64,000 nucleotides of DNA from Bretschneidera sinensis (taxonomy: Eukaryota > Streptophyta > Magnoliopsida > Brassicales > Akaniaceae), in the NCBI GenBank assembly GCA_023935145.1, contig CM043700.1, positions 107,572,400-107,636,399 on the forward strand, written 5' to 3'. Position 1 is the first letter of the stretch. Each line of letters starts with the position of its first letter. Under the pieces are notes generated by a model. The model did not search any database. It was not told the origin of the DNA and saw only the letters and a list, made by a program, of their open reading frames with translations. The position numbers and the translations under genes are program-made. Shown here piece by piece: positions 12,701 through 23,540 of this stretch.

Positions 12701-15700
12701 TTCAAGAGTTAATCATTGCCAAAAGAACCCTACGTCCTCACGCCTGAAATTACAATAACTAAAATTGGATTAATTTAATCCTAATTTCTTGACTTCAATA
12801 CACGAAAATTATATGAGGGTTATATCATACCAGATTTCCATGTTTGTAAAATTTAGCACCTGCCATTCCAGTTTTATTTACATAACAGTACTTGTAATAC
12901 TCTCTCTTGGTATTAGGTCACAGATAAAACTTTGCTCCGAGAAGTCATGAATGGGTCCATGAGTAATAAAGATTGCAGAGTCAAGGATGATGGATATATA
13001 TACATGGTACTTGAATATGGGGAAATCGATTTAGCTCACATGCTCTCCCAGAAATGGAAGGAAATGGATGATTCTAACCAGACCATAGATGAGAATTGGC
13101 TTCGATTTTACTGGCAGGTTTTTAAACTATTCCTTACCTTAAGTTGTATTTGCTTATTGTATTCACATTTAATGTTTATTACCTGTTTCGTTCTTAAAAT
13201 GATGATCATATAGTGGTTTCATTTTGTTAAAAATAAAATGTAGAAGTTTTGAAGTTTTGAAGTTATGGTTGTCCATCATTAAATATATCTGGTAGTGTTT
13301 TGAGAACCTCCTTTTCCCCCTTTTTGATGCAGTAGACATCATTTCCATTGTAAATAGAACTCCAAGGAAAATATCTTATAAATATCAGTTGTTATTTTTG
13401 GTTTGATTTTCTTTCTTGGTGTGAAAGAACTGATTCTTGGTCTCTTATTGCTCGTCTCCAATTAGTTTTGCCTCATATTTTTTTTAATTGGTTTGTTGAA
13501 AATAAAAACTGGAAGAAATTTTGTCTTATTAATTGAATGAAAAGAATACAATTGACCCAATATATAGATTTATGAATACTAAGTCTAATAGGATTAGGAC
13601 ACAACAATTTAGATATGATACATATAATCCAAGTCTATTAGGACACTTATTAAAAATTTTAATAGGATTCTCAACACTCCTCATTAAGTTGGAGCATAGA
13701 TATCATATGTACTCAACTTGTTACAAATAAATCGAACTCGAGAACCATCCAATGGCTTAGTAAATAAATCTGATAATTGATATGTTGACTTCATTTGTTT
13801 GGTGCTAATCACATTTTGTAGAAGTTTCTCGAACAACATGACAATCAACTTCAATATGTTTAGTTCTCTCATGAAACACTGGATTATTTGCAATACGAAT
13901 AGCTGCTTGATTGTCACACATCAAGTTCATAGGATTTGACTAATTAATCTTAAGTTCCGTTAACAATTGTTTTAGCCAAACCATCTCACAAGTAATATGC
14001 GCTATTGCTTTATATTCGGACTCAGCACTCGATCTAGAAACCACAATTTGTTTTTTACTTTTTCACGATACTAAAAACCAAACGCTTATATTGCCCTGGA
14101 TCAGATAATAAATCATCTTAATCAACTGCAAGTTTTGTGTTGGGATCCATAGGGCTATCTATAGGCTTACACCATAACATTCCAGTATCAGTCAACAAAT
14201 CAAGAACATATTTACGCTGAGATAGAGAAATACTATGACGAGATCTAGCAACTTCAATACCCAAGAAGTATTTCAATTCCCCTAAATCCTTTGTTTGAAA
14301 TTTAGTACTCAAGAACTGTTTCAATGTTAGAATTCATTTTTTGTCATCTCCTTTGTGTTTATAAAATACAGAATGATATACACCACATCTTCTGATGTCA
14401 AAATTAATTACTACTTCACTTAACCGATCAACGCTCGAGGAGATTGTTTCAAACCATATAGAGATTTCTTTAATTGACATACTAACCCAGACTTTCCTTG
14501 AGTAACAAATTCGAGTGATTGTTTCATGTATAATTCTTGCAAATCACCATTGAGAAATGTATTTTCACATTCAATTGATGTAGATGCCAATTAAAAGTAG
14601 CTGCTAGAGAGATAAACACATGAATAGACATAATCTTTGCCACTGGAAAGAATATCTCAACATAATCAATACCATATACCTGTGTATACCCTTTTGCAAT
14701 TAGGAGAGCTTTTAATCTGTCAATAGTACCATCAAGATGAACCTTTACAGTATAGACCCAACGACAATCAACAACAGATTTCTCAGATGGAAGAGGAACC
14801 AAGTCCATGTATCATTAGTATTCAAGGCATGTATCTCTTCGTCCATAGCTTCCTTCCACCCAGAATGAGATAAAGCTTCTGTAATAGACTTAAGAATAGA
14901 GATAAGATTGAAGCAACAAAAGAAGTATATGAAGGAGATAAATGATCATAAGACACAAAATTAGCAATCAGATGAGCAGTACAAAACGTTCACCTTTACG
15001 AGGAATTATAGGACGATCATCTTCATAAGATGAGGGAGGATCGGGATTTGTCAATAAGGGAGCAATTAGTGGAGCAATAGAGGGGGATGGCTGTGGACGA
15101 CGAGAGTAAACTTGCAACGGAGGAGCAGACGACTAAGAGACTAATGGAGGAGTATTTGATTGTGTAAGGGGCATGAGAACAGGTAATGGACATGGAAATG
15201 AATCAATCAGATCTGTGATAAAATGAGACTCAAAGTAATACGAAGTAGACTCAAAGAACATGCCCTCGGTACAAGTAAAGTACTTTTGTAGTGAAGGACT
15301 ATAACACCGATAACCTTTCTATGTACGAGAATAGCCTAGAAAAATACACTTTATAAAGCAGGGATCAAGTTTGTCAACTTCTAGACGGAGCTGATGAACA
15401 AAACAAACTGATCCAAAGACACGATGAGGTAAGTGGAAGGTAACATATCTATGAAAGAGCATGAAGTAGGGGGTTTGGCCATCAAGAATAGAGTATGACA
15501 TACGGTTGATTAAGTAACATGCAATCATAACGGCCTTACTCCAAAAAAATTTGGGAAGATAATGATTTTTTTTGCTCCGTAACAATATTTTGTTGGGATG
15601 TATGAGAGCAAGATGACTGATGAATAATGTCAGACTTAGTCATAAAAGTTGTAAAAGGCTCAGGAAAATATTCTCGAGCATTATCACTATAGAGAATCTT

Positions 15701-18700
15701 AACAGATAAGTCAAATTGGGTTTTTATCTCAGCACAAAAGGCCCAAAAAATATAAAACAACTCGGAACGGCCTTTCATTAAATAAAGCTAGGTAAGCTTG
15801 GAATAATCATCCACAAAGGTTACGAAATATCGAAATCCAATTTTGGAAGTCACACGAGTTGGACCCCAAATATCAAAATGTACTAACATAAAAGGACTAG
15901 ACACACGATTATTAATTCGGGAAGGAAACGACACACGATGATGCTTATCCAATTGACACGACTTATATTCTAAAGACGAAACTTGACTCAAAGTAGGAAC
16001 TAATTTTTTTAGTTTCTTTAAGGACAGATGACCAAAACGACAATGTACTTGAAGTAGAGATATGTCAATTGAGTAAGCAATGGGTGATGAGATAGGATCA
16101 AAGTAATACAAGCCGTCTGATTCCTGCCCTCCATCAATTGTCTTATTTGTGTTTAGATCCTGGATAAGAACAAAATTGGGAAGAAAGGTAACAAAACAGT
16201 TAAGACATTTTTTAAGCTAACTAACGGATATCAAATTATGCTAAGAAAATGGAGCATAAAGGATAAAATATAAAGACATAGAAGAACTAGGATATACAGT
16301 GCCAATGCCACTAGCAGTAGTTTTAGATCAACATCACACAAAGACGAATAGTGATAAAAGTTAGAGAAAACATTAGTGGTACTTGACCAATAATTAGTGG
16401 CTGTAGAATCAAAGACCCAGGGTTTGGACGAAGAGTTACCAGATGATAGAAAAACTTTTGGTGTACCTTTCTGGGTGGAAAGGGCAGTCGAGGAAGACGT
16501 TCGACTGGCTACCTTATACTATAAGAACTCATCATACTCATCTTTGGAAACCATAAGAGAGTTGAAGGCACGAAATTTGAGGTGGAATTTGAGGTAAGTC
16601 TATATTCAATAGAATTAGAAGTCATATCATTAGCAACCATGGGATGACCAACTAATTTCCAACATATCTGTCGGGTATGTTCGGAACAATGGTCGTACGT
16701 TCATTGACGAAATAAACGTCGACTACGACCAACTAACTTTCAACACGTCTCTCGAGTATGCCTGGAACAATGACAATACGTACATTGACGAACAAAATTA
16801 CCTCCACGACCAAATGAAGTGCTAACATGAGAACTTGGATGGGGAGGCATACCAGAGATCATACTTTTTTTTAACTGATGGATCTGGGTCGGGTCATAGA
16901 TCTGAGTCTAGTTGGGTTAAATCTGAAACTGAGTCAACCGGGTCTCAGATGGGTTTGGTAAAAAAAATCAAGTGCCGGAGCAGGGCAACCTCGGTGGTGA
17001 TCTCCGATCGAAGTTCGAGATTGGAAAAGAGGATCGAAATGCGATGATGACAGAGTTGGGCGTGACTGTGGGTCGCTGGAAAAACGATCGCGACTGTGGG
17101 TTGAGAGATTGGGGCTGGCTGTTTGGTGATTGTGGGTCGTGAGATCGGGGTTGGCTTTTTGGTTGCGGCTAAGAGGATGATGATAAATGTGCAATGGTGG
17201 TCGTTTGAAAAAACAGATCACAAAGTCAGGGAAGACGACCAAAAAGGGCTCGAGGGGTAGTGATGGTTGGTGATGGGGTGCGACAGTGAACAACTTGGAA
17301 AACGTGTGCTGATGTGTGAAGAAGACCGATTGGTGTTTTGACTGTTGCAAGTGTTCTTGCTTTTGTTTCTTTTTTTAATAAGAAAATTTTATGTAGCATC
17401 CCAGGGAACAAATTGCTGAAAATAAGAACTGAAAGAAATTCTGTCTTATTAATTGAATGAAAAGAATACAATTGACTCAATATATAGACTTATGAATACC
17501 AAGTCTAATAGGATTATGACACAACAATTTAGATAGGATACATATGATCCAAGTCTACTAGTCAACATGGCTTAAGCTTTCTATTTAATGTTTGATTTGC
17601 TTTTTTAGGGTTCCTGAATTTTTGTTTAGGTACCATAAATTAATTAGATATCAAATTGAAATGATAAAAAATGAAATGCTGAAAATTTTGAACTCGACAA
17701 AAAGCAAAAGATAAACAATTTTCCATTAAACTGAACCGCAGAAAATGAAGAGTTGCTGATTGATAGAAATAGGCTGAAGCTGATAATTATTTCATGGGAC
17801 TCTTTGTGTATTGTTGTTGTTATTGACATATTCGATCGATGACTGAAATGAGCTATATTAGAATATTGCATGCTGCTTTTTTTATTTTTTATTGCCTTTA
17901 TATTTTTTCTTCTTTTGGGATAATTTTGATAAATTTACAGTTGGTCAGTTTATCCATGGTCATGTCTAGCGAGGTTCTTGGCTGTACAATATAAATATAA
18001 TGTCCATTATATGTTTTAACATATGGTTTGGACTAGGGGTGCAACTTGGGCAAGCTAGCCCAACCCAATCAGAGCCCACCCAAACTTTGGGCAAGGCAGG
18101 GTTGGTTTGGGTTAGGATTGAAAATTTTCAACCCAGATTAAATTTGAGTTGGGTTAGGGTTGGAGTTTTTGCAACCCTAACCCAACTCGTAACTCGTTAA
18201 ACCGAATTTAATTATGTATTTATGTAAGCAATACTACTAGCTAGTGATTTGAATTTATGTAGGATATTTGGACTTTTGAAATTTTAATTTTTGAGAGACA
18301 TTAAAATTTGAATAATTTAATGTGATGTTTTATAAATCCTTTTTGTAATATTTAGCATATGATATGAAAAAATTGACTTCAAGAGTCTAATCCGACCCGA
18401 TTCAACTTAGCCTATTTAAGCATGTTTTGATTTCACAATCCAACTTGAATCCAATTTGAGTCCAACCCGAGTTTTCGTGGGTTGGGTTAGGGTTGAGATT
18501 TATGAAAGTCATCATGGGTTGGGCTGTGTTAGGGTTGAAAAAATTATGCCATAGGTTGGGCAAAAGTTAACCTCTAACCCAACCCAATCCAACCCTTGCA
18601 CACCCCTAGTTTGGATTGTGGCAATTATTTTAATTTGTTTTATCTTTTCTTTATTGAGCATATGACTATGGCATTTTCTTCATATTATTTGCAAAGTTGT

Positions 18701-20257
18701 GCTTCACTTTCCATGAAAACCACAATGGAACATGTTTATATTAGGTTGATCTTGTCTAGCATTCTGAAATAGAAGGTTTGGTATTATTCTATTGAAACAC
18801 ACTGCAGCAAATACTTCAAGCTGTCAACACCATACATGAGGAACGTATTGTGCACTCTGACTTGAAGCCTGCTAATTTTCTTCTTGTCAAAGGTTCTCTA
18901 AAGCTAATTGATTTTGGTATTGCCAAAGCCATAATGAGTGATACAACCAACATCCAAAGGGATTCACAGGTAATCATCTTTCATGCCTTCTTGTTTTCTT
19001 CTCCCTATTTATTTAAAATTATGCTATCAGGATGTGAATTCCATCCATAACATTCTCTTCTCTGCCGACTGATCAATGTTGCCATCCCAGAATACCAGTT
19101 CTGCATTTGTTTATTCTTTCTAATTTTTACTCTGGCTCTGCTGTTTGGTCCATACTCAATTCTTAGGATTACTATGCGCACATATGAAGGTCTTATATTG
19201 CTAATTATTATATTATAATATCAACTGTTTTTTCATATAATTTAAGTAATTCTTTGATTTGCTTGGGGATTCTGATTCAAAATATTAATGGGGAGTTTGA
19301 TGCTTTCTTGTTTTGATGAAAGATGGTGATAAGTCTCTCATCTCAATCATGTTATTTGTTATTCAAAATCATTATTATTAATTTAGAATTTGATATTTTT
19401 TAAGAGATTATGACAATGAACGAATGACCCAATATATGTCATGCCACTACAGAGCAACTGTGAATTTTTTATTAGTTGGATATCTCAATATACGTGTATG
19501 TCAACATTCTTTATTGTATGTGATGTATTTCTGATTAATCACGAGACAAAGGGTTCCTTAGCTTTCTGTAACATACTATTGCAGATGGGTACTTTCAGTT
19601 ACATGTCTCCTGAAGCATTAATGTCCAGCGAGATTTTCATGCTAATAATTTCACTTAGCTTTGTGTATCTTACTATTGCAGGTAGGTACTTTGAGTTACA
19701 TGTCTCCCGAGGCATTCATGTGCAATGAGAGTGATGCAAATGGAAACACTATAAAGTGTGGTCGGCCATCAGATATTTGGTCTCTTGGCTGCATACTTTA
19801 TCAAATGGTTTTTGGGAGGACCCCCTTTGCTGAATATAAGACTTTCTGGGCCAAGTTTAAAGTTATAACTGATCCAAACCATGAAATAATGTACGGACCA
19901 GTTTCCAACCCATGGCTTCTTGATCTTATGAAGAAATGTCTTGCATGGGACCGCAATGAGAGGTGGAGGATTCCTCAGCTACTTCAACACCCTTTTCTTG
20001 TTCCTCCAGTTCCATCCCAACCATCTTCCTCTCAAGACCGAAGTTGTAAACTTCTTCAACTTATGGCTGAAGCTTGTGCTAATGACCAAGAGGCTTCCAT
20101 GCTATGCTCTCAGCTCGATCAACTACTTAGTTATCCAGTCTTGCTGACAAAATCTCAGCTATTAGAATCACGAGACCAGCAGTGTAATTTGCTCTCCCAA
20201 TTGTCAAAGCTTTGCTTTCAGCTCCAGGAACGTTTAGCAAAGTCAGAGGGAGATTAG
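9786..20257 (+). CDS. MPS1: MPS1/TTK-family dual-specificity protein kinase, 6 coding exons, 840 aa
   Basis: Family role: MPS1 kinases act at kinetochores in the spindle-assembly checkpoint and in meiotic chromosome segregation. Exons: 9786-9924, 10647-11042, 11225-12273, 12917-13117, 18808-18969, 19682-20257 (TAG); all junctions are GT-AG and phases agree. The ATG at 9786 has good context (CCATGGA). Residues 1-450 are a Ser/Thr-rich, poorly structured N-terminus. The kinase domain starts near 460: glycine loop [11 protein letters not shown] (466-476), ATP-binding Lys in YALKKIK (about 490), alpha-C Glu in CQEIEYL (about 508), hinge [11 protein letters not shown], catalytic loop HSDLKPAN (Asp 613; HSD rather than HRD), DFG at 630, GTLSYMSPE at 651-659, then the C-lobe ([13 protein letters not shown]) and a 100-residue tail. 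Length fits plant MPS1 (about 780-850). Intron 4 is 5.7 kb because of transposon insertions; intron 5 carries a duplicated acceptor. No missing catalytic residue seen. Confidence 0.93.
12274..12916 (+). other. Intron 3 of the MPS1 gene
   Basis: GT at 12274 and AG at 12915-12916. A 100-codon antisense open frame (12705 down to 12403) encodes a hydrophobic peptide I do not recognise; with no promoter, family match or splicing signal it is treated as chance. Confidence 0.7.
13684..14808 (-). pseudogene. Reverse transcriptase and RNase H remnants of the intronic copia
   Basis: Minus-strand pieces: 14808-14524 carries the RT N-terminal half ([33 protein letters not shown]). 14324-14118 carries the RT C-terminal/connection region ([30 protein letters not shown]). 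13917-13684 carries the RNase H end ([19 protein letters not shown]). The segment with the YVDD catalytic motif (14325-14523) is frameshifted and not readable, so the RT is inactive. Confidence 0.88.
15319..16111 (-). pseudogene. Integrase remnant of the intronic copia
   Basis: Three minus-strand frames in family order. 16111-15788 has the pre-integrase zinc region ([15 protein letters not shown]) and the start of the catalytic core ([26 protein letters not shown]). 15778-15536 has the second core Asp region ([11 protein letters not shown]). 15585-15319 has the core end ([30 protein letters not shown]). Frameshifts separate them, and the catalytic Glu region is altered ([11 protein letters not shown]). 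Confidence 0.88.
16640..16810 (-). pseudogene. Gag zinc-knuckle region, tandemly duplicated
   Basis: Two head-to-tail copies of a 66-bp block at an 81-bp period (16646-16711 and 16727-16792). On the minus strand the upstream copy encodes [14 protein letters not shown], a complete CX2CX4HX4C zinc knuckle, followed by a stop then KLVG. The downstream copy has lost its first two cysteines (stop and Asp) but keeps the [11 protein letters not shown] end. It belongs to the gag of the intronic copia; upstream gag (16811-17413) is unrecognisable. Confidence 0.65.
18034..18608. mobile_element. hAT-type MITE in MPS1 intron 4
   Basis: Begins TAGGGGTGCAA and ends TTGCACACCCCTA, forming imperfect terminal inverted repeats. 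Flanks GTTTGGAC (18026-18033) and GTTTGGAT (18609-18616) form an 8-bp target duplication with one mismatch, diagnostic of the hAT superfamily. Subterminal arrays of GGGTTGGGTTAGGGTTG and its complement occupy both ends. 575 bp, no coding capacity. Confidence 0.85.
19558..19729 (+). repeat. Tandem duplication of the last MPS1 intron acceptor and exon start
   Basis: 75-bp blocks at 19558-19632 and 19655-19729 (period 97 bp) share TTAGCTTT, TACTATTGCAG and the coding stretch for GTxSYMSPEAxM. The right copy is the true exon 6 start (V650, [12 protein letters not shown]). The left copy has an intact-looking acceptor (AG at 19583-19584) and would read [16 protein letters not shown], but it lacks a donor and continues to a stop after 47 codons, within the true exon. 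Use of the left acceptor would truncate the kinase at the activation segment. Confidence 0.85.
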
Positions 20258-22574
20258 GTAAAAGAATTTGAGTCTGTAAATCAATATGTTTTAGTATTTC
20301 AGCTCTTGAATGCTCTTTCTGGCTAAAGAGAATTATTCCAAATCATGCACATCCTGGTTTCTCCTTTTGTAATAGTATGTACCTTTCTTCTTGTTTATTA
20401 CGTTTTCTAGGTGAGCAATTATGCTCTGTTTGTGAATGTATCTTTTTTAGAGTCAATGTAACGGTTGTGTTTTTACTTTTAAGAGATGAGGGATGTTCAG
20501 CCACATTTATGTAAAAAAAAGTATAAACTTCAATTTTCAGCTAAGCTATGTGGAATCCAGTTAAAAAAATGTTACGAGCAGTGTTTTATGAGCCAAGACG
20601 CCTTCTTTATATTAATTGGATTCAACACTATTAAGGCAGCAAATTTTCCCCTATTATACTGCACTGCCCGTTTTAGGTAGATTATGATAGTACTTGGCCT
20701 TTTTTTTATTTTTACTTTTTATGAGGAGTGGAATAGAACGAGTTTATATTATAATTAAATTAATAAATGTATTATTTATATATAAAATCATTTTAATAAA
20801 AAAATAATACTAACATATATTCAAAAAAATAACAAAGAAAGAAAAGGAACTAATTAAAAGAACAGTATATAACTTGAGTTTAAGATTTCACAAATTAGAG
20901 TTTTAATACACTTGTAACAACAATTTTTATCAGATTTTATAAATTTGATTTTCGATCCTAGATCATCTCCCTCGATCTTCATAACCTTAGCTTTTAAGTC
21001 ATCATCGCAAGTATGAAAACTTCCCTTCCATGGGTTCTCACTCAGAGAAGAGGTTAAAATTGTAATCGCAATGCAGATCCTTCCAGGAAGTTTCTCTATC
21101 TTCTTCAAACATTGCAATTCGCAGAACGAAATGCTGAGATGAATTACTCCCACCTGAACCACTCAAACGAACTGGATTAGGATCTGCAACAAGTTTGGAA
21201 TGATTGATTCCTAGCGGAACAAGAAGCCGAGAAGGAGAACTAATATATGATAGTCTCAATCTAAGATAGCAATTGCACTACCTTAAAACCGTGAAGCAGA
21301 AACATTTCCCATAGTAGTTCCTATGGGTCGAGTAGGTTGAATCAGTTTCATGTCTGAAAACAGCAGCGAACAACCAAGGTGTATTATTCAATCTGAAAAA
21401 AAAAAGAAAAAAAAAAGAGAAAATTTGAATGATAAATCAAACAAATTAAGGCCTAAACTTTAAATTCAGAAATGCGAGTATGAATTCCCTCCACCCACTC
21501 CCCATCCCAAGTAAAAAAAATAATAAAAGAGAAAATGAAGGATACTGTAATGTATGGGGGAAGATTCCACAACTTGCACACTACAGCTAACACCCTACAA
21601 TTTAAAAAGAAATACAAAAAACCTACAAGAGCTAAGCCTACATCCCCCCCTCGATGAATTAGACAGTAATATTTGAGGCCAAATGTTAACCAAATCATCA
21701 GAAATTTGCACTGTAATGAACATTCAAAAAACTACTGTGCAACCATTACTCCATTTTTTCTTCTGAATTCTGCTTTTTCTTTTACTTTTACTTTTCTGTG
21801 TCCTACCCGGCCATCCCAGACAACTAAATACAAATGCACCCCATATAGATCACTAAACCTTGAAAGTCAAACTAAAGACAGATTCTGAGAGTGTTAGGAA
21901 AACTACCACACAAATCACATTTATTTTCACAGCAAGCACAAGTTTTCCTTTGTTTCCTGAATACTAAAGCCAATTTTACTAGGAAATGAACTAAGAAAAC
22001 ACCCCTACCTCCATCGAGAAGAGAGGAATAATTTATTATAATTTCCATGTTTTTATTCTACAATCTGGTTAATTTTTTAAATTTCTTTCCTAAATCCATT
22101 TGTGGAAGACTTCAGGAAAAAACAAAATCAAAGCATAATCATACTCCCTTTTCCTAAACTTCATTGAAATCTAAAGCAATGAAGTATATCAGTTAACAAG
22201 GACAGAAATTTGGTTCAAGCATATTTAAAAACTCAGGACTAACCTGATTATTGGCAGAGCAATCGTCAACTCTCCTTTAGCGAATAGGAAGGATCTCTTG
22301 TGGTGAATGGGATTCATCACAAAACTAAGACATTGTTACCTTGAGAAATCAATGAACACTGAAAGTACTCATACTTCCACTTAGGAGACCCCGGTTTGAT
22401 CCCCTACTAATGTAAAAAAATATTATAAATTAACATTTTGCACAATCTAATCTTAGACTAAATTAGTTAAATCAAATCCCGTGTCATATGCCGAAACCTT
22501 GGAAGTACTATCAATTATCCAACTAACAAAACATCAAAATTTTGAAGAATAAAAAATAAAGGGGCTGTGCAATT
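20258..22574. other. MPS1 3' UTR and intergenic DNA, with one unrecognised minus-strand coding-like stretch
   Basis: The MPS1 3' UTR probably extends a few hundred bases past 20257; no single clear poly(A) signal stands out. At 21259-20854 on the minus strand two overlapping frames (LLVPLGINHSKLVADPNPV and WKGSFHTCDDDLKAKVMKIE) look weakly protein-like, perhaps a decayed gene; I recognise no domain. The rest (21300-22574) shows no gene. A motif near 22390 (CGGTTTGATCCC) resembles a tRNA B-box, but no A-box accompanies it. Confidence 0.3.
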
Positions 22575-22579
22575 AAGAT

Positions 22580-23323
22580 TGTTGTGAAAAGTGTCACTAG
22601 GGATAATTGCCAACCGCGACCATAAGATTGTAAAATTAATAGAGCAATCAAAACATCAACAAGAAACAAGTACATAGAAGACAAGATATTTACGTGGTTC
22701 AGCGTACCTACTCCACGAACACACACTAGAAAAATATTTTACTATGAAATTGAGAAATTACAACAATGTTTAAAGTACCTAAAGCACTCAAAACCCAATC
22801 CCCAAATACACCCAAGCTCATAGCTAAATATTTGAGAATACAAGCCACACACACTATACCTCTTACCAATCTCTCACGGGCTCACACTTATTTTTCTCGC
22901 TACACCTCACCACAGCAATTAGACTTAATTGCTCTCTGCCAGACTCTTGCACTTAGCTCTCTCCTGCAAGACTACACTAGCAGACTGAAAACATGTAGCT
23001 CTTCCATGAGGAGGAGCATCTAACTCAAACCCTCTGAACTACATGTTTGCTCTCACTCTACTTGATTTTCTCCCCATCAGGCCATGCTATTTATAGAGTG
23101 AGAGAGGAGAGTGAGCTGCCATTTAATGGCTGAAAACCGGCACCTTAGGGACCCAAGAAATGCCATAAAACATGGCAACTGATTTTGGCCTAAGACCTTG
23201 CCATTTCTTTTGCCTAAAATCAGCCACAACCGGCCCCACCATATGCTGCACCCGACCATCTCCTTTTGTCTAAGCTATGTTTTGGGCTAGTGATGGCCCC
23301 CACCACAAACAAATGTTCCAACA
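22580..23323 (-). repeat. 3' LTR of the 22.6-28.0 kb copia
   Basis: Direct repeat of 27473-28010; shared stretches include GCCATGCTATTTATAGAGTG and GGCTGAAAACCGGCAC. TATTTATAGAG lies in both copies, but on the strand opposite to the element, so it is not an obvious LTR TATA box. It retains about 110 bp (from 22630 to about 22750, including TTTACGTGGTTCAGC) that the other LTR has lost. Confidence 0.9.
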
Positions 23324-23336
23324 ATCTCCACCTTGG

Positions 23337-23540
23337 TGAGTATTCAAAAAACAAGTACCTCTGGAATTTCACTTTTGTGCATCGCCATGTAGGCCCTCAG
23401 ACATTGTGGAAGTCAATTAAGTCCAAGCGACACTTGAACGTGACTCTACTTGCTGATACAACCACCATATCAGTCGGGTTTCCAAACAAAGTGAATTTCT
23501 TAATTAAAACCTTATCGAAAATCACAACAGTCATTAGATT
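23337..23540 (-). pseudogene. RNase H C-terminal remnant of the copia, next to its 3' LTR
   Basis: Minus-strand frame ending GNPTDM...FKCRLDLIDFHNV corresponds to the copia RNase H end (family pattern NPADMLTK...FKHCLDLI). It is cut at 23541 by the hAT insertion; the preceding RT part resumes at about 25530. Confidence 0.7.

Larger units (their letters stand above)
13494..17567 (-). mobile_element. Ty1/copia retrotransposon in MPS1 intron 4, antisense to the gene
   Basis: Short direct repeats form the LTRs: 13494-13676 (183 bp, 3' LTR) and 17414-17567 (154 bp, 5' LTR, with a deletion of about 30 bp near its right end). Both begin TGYTGAAAATAA and end TCAACA. Flanks TGGTT (13489-13493) and TGGCT (17568-17572) are a 5-bp target duplication with one change. 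A polypurine tract (AATGAGGAG on the minus strand) abuts the 3' LTR at 13677-13685. No normal Met primer site is seen next to the 5' LTR. Coding remnants run gag-integrase-RT-RNase H from right to left. The whole element lies in a spliced-out intron between the two halves of the kinase N-lobe/C-lobe coding sequence. Confidence 0.85.

Noticed and set aside
12403..12705. 100-codon antisense frame in MPS1 intron 3
   Set aside because: Hydrophobic, no family match, no flanking splice or promoter signals.
22380..22410. tRNA gene or SINE suggested by CGGTTTGATCCC
   Set aside because: Only a B-box-like word; no A-box at proper spacing and no cloverleaf.
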